Below, piece after piece: positions 60,871 to 64,000 of a DNA stretch of 64,000 bases. The position numbers were made by a program, and so were the translations under genes. This stretch comes from Psychroserpens algicola (GTDB lineage: Bacteria > Bacteroidota > Bacteroidia > Flavobacteriales > Flavobacteriaceae). The notes under the pieces were generated by a model. The model saw nothing but the letters and a program-made list of their open reading frames with translations. It searched no databases and was not told the origin of the DNA. Positions within the stretch are counted from its first letter, which is position 1; every line of letters begins with the position of its first letter. The stretch is taken from assembly GCF_014526325.1 (NCBI RefSeq), contig NZ_JACNMJ010000005.1, forward strand, positions 248,001-312,000, in the 5' to 3' direction.

Positions 60871-63800
60871 GTTTTTCAATTTTTTCGACTTGTTTATTTA
60901 AACGACTAGATCGGACTTTTAGTTTGTAAATATAGACACCTTTACCGATTTTATCACCAAAATCATCTCTACCATCCCAAACGATATCTTTTGAAAGTGA
61001 ACTCGTCACTTTACTTCCTCCAGAAGTTTGACCATTTAAAGTTCTGACTAATTTTCCAGACACTGTAAAGATCTGTACTGAAACGTCTAAAACATCAGAA
61101 CTATTGTGATTGAACCAAAATTCGGTATAATCAATGAAAGGATTTGGGTAGTTTAGAACATTATCAATAACCAGTTCTTCGTCTTTATCTCTCACCAAAA
61201 ATTCTATTTCAGCTGTTGAAGAATTATTATATACGTCCCAAGCTTTAAGTGTTAGAGTGTGTAATCCTGTTTCTAAATCTCTAAAAAGGTAACTCAGTTT
61301 TCCACTTTGGTAATCGTCTACATTTGCTTCGTAGTAGTCATTAAGAACAAAAGGATTCGTTTCATCACCATCTAATATGGCTACAATATCGTGACCGATA
61401 CCACTTGCAGTGTTGATGCCATTTTCATCTTGAAGTTTAGCAAGCAATGTTGGCTGCTCGTTGGTTATACCTCCTGAAACAAAATTTTCGTCATTCATAA
61501 AAAGACTAATCACTGGTCCGACATTATCTTCTTCAGCATTTTCGTTTATACCTCCAACTTGAATATCAAAATTAAATCCAGATTTATCGTCTAGTATATT
61601 ATCTTGTTTCGCATAAAAACTCACTTTCCCTGGTCCGACTGGGATTCCGATATCTCTAGGTACCACAAATTCGAAATCAAATTTCCCATTGGTTACTGTA
61701 GCTTGGCCTTTAAACATGGTTTCGCCAAGTGTTTTAAAATCAAGTATAATCAGACCATTACTACCCGTAGTACCATCATTTCCTAAAGTTTGTCTGTCAA
61801 TCTCTTTATCAAAAACTGTAGCAGTTAAAATACCATTATAGTTTGACAAGAAATTCCCTGCAGTGTCATAAACTTCACCAGACATTTTAACCCGATCTAA
61901 TGCTTTAAGAACTTCAGTTTGTTCACCAATTGGCACATCATTTACGGCTGTTAATCTAATTTCAGGTCTTGGAAATGCCAGCTTCATTGCTGGATCTCCA
62001 ATATAAAATACGAGGGAGCGTTGTGGGTTTCCAGAAATCGCCGGGTCATTTTTGGTTAATCTCAATGCTTCAGCAACACTAGGATACTCGTTTGAGCCGT
62101 AACTAAAGAGAAACTGCTCTAAAACCACATTATATGAGATTCCTGCAGTTACAAAGATTTGTCTTGTAGTAGTGATTAAAGCAATAGAACCTCCATCTTT
62201 ATTCCAATAGGTAAATTCACCTGCGGTTTGACGTTGTGGATTATCAAACTTGGTGTACTCACAAGTTATGGTAATAAATAGATTAAACTTACAGACATTT
62301 CGAATTTCCTGAGCATCAAACTTGGTAAATACACGCTCTGCTGCCAATCCGTCCTCTCCACCATGTCCAAAATAATTGACAACCAAAGCTCCAACTTCTA
62401 TGGCATCTTTAATAGCTTTATTGACTTGTGGATATCGTTCGCCACTGGCACTGGATTCTTGTTGAAAAGCATCGGAATGAATCTTAACGGCATTTATAAA
62501 TGGTTTTTCAGTGGAGATTTCATTAGAAATTTCATCAGTTGTTCCTTGTAAAATCTCTTCCCATGACTCATTAACATCATCGGAAATAGCAATGATATTA
62601 TTTCTCCAGCTACCAAATGCTTCCTCAGCATAATAGCCTTCAATTTTATCTACCAATTCTACTGCTCTTTGAGGTGTATCAGCCAGAATTCGCCCTACAG
62701 CTATATCTAAGCGATCACCTGCATTCATCAAACCTTCGTTGTCATCCATCATGCCGTAGAAATCATCGGAAATAAAAGACGATGTTAAACTAAAGCTCTC
62801 TTTAGAGTTCCATATAGGGACGATATTGGTATTGTTAGAAACTCGGTCTTTATAATCGTAAGATGCATCCCCAAAAAGACATACATACTTGAGTCTGCGT
62901 GATGGACTACTTGCATTATTATAAACATACCTTACCATGTTTCGGATAGCTGCAATATCTTGATTCCCCGAACTAAATTCATTATAAATCTCATTAAGAG
63001 TTACAACTTTTACATTTAGGTTATATTTATCCCTATTAATTTGAGCTAACCTTTCAGCTTGAGAAGTGTAAGAATTACGTGCAACGATGATATAATCTAC
63101 ATCCTGAAATTCTCCCTGACTATTGAGAAAAATTGTACCTTTTATATTTTGATTGGCAACAGTAGTATTAGCATCTCTTGACGGGTCAAAATAATCTAAA
63201 CTTGACACTGTGATGTATGTCTTACTTTCACCAGCAACATCAAGAAATTGCATACTAGCGCTTTGATCTGAATTCACTATAGTTTTAACATTATACTTAT
63301 CAGAAATATCCCAAATTTCTTGAACATTAGACGTATTTCCAATAGTATACTGAGCAACACCCGGATTTAGAGCAACATCATTATTTTTAAACTTGAATTG
63401 AGTACCTTCAAAAATCAAACTTCGAGTCGCTTCAATGGATATAAAATCTAAGTAAGCCGAAGACGAAGGGTTTCCATTATTATTATAGATTAAATTAACT
63501 GACACTTCAGGTGAAGATAAATTTACATCATCCTGATAAGAGTTTCCAGAGGCTAATATTGGGTCATTTATTCCAGTAAAGCCCATAGTATTAACTAAAG
63601 TCCCATTTAAAACCACTTGCATATTAGTTGAAGGACTTTCGCTTACTGCTCCAGCAAGAACTCTAATTTTTGCAGGTACTTCGGAAACTAAATTAGGAAA
63701 GCTAAATGTATAATTTCTTTCGTTTTCAATATCAAAACGTTCACCCAGCCATCGTCTCCCGATTTTTGCCAAATTATTTTCATCAACTTCATGAAACTGA

Positions 63801-64000
63801 TAATCCTGAAAGGTATTGACTTCAATAGATATGTCTCCTTCAGGTTGATTTAGAGTGGTAACTCGTTTCCCAAAACCACCATCAGTATTTATAAAATAGT
63901 AGGATTTATCAGTAAATAAGTTAATATTAGTATCACTTTCACTATTATATTCTTTTGGTCCTTCTGCATAAAACAAGATATAATCTTGATCATCAAACAC
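60857..64000 (-). CDS. porU: T9SS signal peptidase (sortase) PorU, 5' end outside window
   Basis: The frame is open to base 64000, so only the C-terminal ~1047 residues are visible; full proteins are about 1,250-1,300. It is a gingipain-like C25 peptidase that cuts the C-terminal signals of T9SS cargo at the cell surface. The catalytic His is in NYFGHGGEDGL (codon at 62363-62365) and the catalytic Cys in TITCEYTKFD (codon at 62261-62263). The C-terminal part has beta-sandwich domains and ends with its own type A-like T9SS domain (YPNPFIDYTEFWF, GKLVRTLNG, KGVYIYKLKVR, EKLVIL). porV follows. gldJ is expected upstream in this order. Confidence 0.94.
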   Translation of the reverse strand: MFDDQDYILFYAEGPKEYNSESDTNINLFTDKSYYFINTDGGFGKRVTTLNQPEGDISIEVNTFQDYQFHEVDENNLAKIGRRWLGERFDIENERNYTFSFPNLVSEVPAKIRVLAGAVSESPSTNMQVVLNGTLVNTMGFTGINDPILASGNSYQDDVNLSSPEVSVNLIYNNNGNPSSSAYLDFISIEATRSLIFEGTQFKFKNNDVALNPGVAQYTIGNTSNVQEIWDISDKYNVKTIVNSDQSASMQFLDVAGESKTYITVSSLDYFDPSRDANTTVANQNIKGTIFLNSQGEFQDVDYIIVARNSYTSQAERLAQINRDKYNLNVKVVTLNEIYNEFSSGNQDIAAIRNMVRYVYNNASSPSRRLKYVCLFGDASYDYKDRVSNNTNIVPIWNSKESFSLTSSFISDDFYGMMDDNEGLMNAGDRLDIAVGRILADTPQRAVELVDKIEGYYAEEAFGSWRNNIIAISDDVNESWEEILQGTTDEISNEISTEKPFINAVKIHSDAFQQESSASGERYPQVNKAIKDAIEVGALVVNYFGHGGEDGLAAERVFTKFDAQEIRNVCKFNLFITITCEYTKFDNPQRQTAGEFTYWNKDGGSIALITTTRQIFVTAGISYNVVLEQFLFSYGSNEYPSVAEALRLTKNDPAISGNPQRSLVFYIGDPAMKLAFPRPEIRLTAVNDVPIGEQTEVLKALDRVKMSGEVYDTAGNFLSNYNGILTATVFDKEIDRQTLGNDGTTGSNGLIILDFKTLGETMFKGQATVTNGKFDFEFVVPRDIGIPVGPGKVSFYAKQDNILDDKSGFNFDIQVGGINENAEEDNVGPVISLFMNDENFVSGGITNEQPTLLAKLQDENGINTASGIGHDIVAILDGDETNPFVLNDYYEANVDDYQSGKLSYLFRDLETGLHTLTLKAWDVYNNSSTAEIEFLVRDKDEELVIDNVLNYPNPFIDYTEFWFNHNSSDVLDVSVQIFTVSGKLVRTLNGQTSGGSKVTSSLSKDIVWDGRDDFGDKIGKGVYIYKLKVRSSRLNKQVEKIEKLVIL

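Noticed and set aside
1-64000. CRISPR array, tRNA/rRNA, insertion sequence, integrase or attachment-site signals
   Set aside because: None was found by reading; no regularly spaced direct repeats with spacers, no cloverleaf, no transposase frame.

Overview
The window looks like chromosomal DNA of a marine-type Flavobacteriaceae (Bacteroidota). The DNA is strongly AT-rich. It encodes Type IX secretion (T9SS) genes (porV and the 3' part of porU) and T9SS cargo with C-terminal sorting domains. It also has a TonB receptor with a carboxypeptidase-like N-terminal domain, many SP-II lipoproteins with Cys followed by acidic or polar residues, the Bacteroidota-specific DUF4295 gene beside rpmG/rpmB, and several promoters of the Bacteroidota form TTG...TAnnTTTG. 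The genus cannot be fixed from the sequence alone. No tRNA, rRNA, insertion sequence, integrase or CRISPR array was seen.

Layout. 1-9.2 kb: the end of an M14 carboxypeptidase; a minus-strand trio (small T9SS cargo, outer-membrane barrel, large repeat fibre-like protein); divergently, two tandem TPR/transmembrane/LuxR-HTH regulators; and a lipoprotein. The promoter regions on both sides of the regulators carry an 11-bp-phased TGTCCAC repeat, so these genes may form one regulon. 9.3-17.6 kb: a DUF4287/DUF5655 protein, a TetR-lipoprotein-hydrolase operon, rimO, a serine hydrolase and an amidase. 17.6-27.2 kb: housekeeping genes (ftsY, DUF4295, rpmG, rpmB, cinA, an Hpt protein, a FAH-family enzyme, an exonuclease, an E2 acyltransferase, a glycosyltransferase, recR) and a small sigma-factor operon. 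27.2-38 kb: a T9SS BNR-repeat protein, a sodium:solute symporter, a TonB receptor, a FabH-like KAS III and htpG.

38-49 kb is the accessory part. Its main content is a two-gene unit: an HNH nuclease fused to an ABC/SMC-type ATPase (39597-41858), followed by a second, paralogous HNH protein (41890-42957). This resembles Septu (PtuA/PtuB) but carries a nuclease on both subunits, so it is a candidate undescribed anti-phage system. A short transcription unit with a terminator and a perfect inverted repeat lie in front of it. Then come a VOC/WYL-regulator pair with palindromic operators, a vanadium-haloperoxidase-like lipoprotein, and a run of small genes that includes a minimal VgrG-like protein without a spike.

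48.8-64 kb: a DEAD-box helicase, and an ECF sigma/anti-sigma-like pair divergent from a DUF6249 gene. Both sides of that pair carry the same TGTAACC-N16-CGTC promoter. Next are an SDR enzyme, an M28 peptidase, a lipoprotein-pdhC-pdhA operon, cdd, porV and porU. The porU-porV-cdd-pdhA order is typical of Flavobacteriia.
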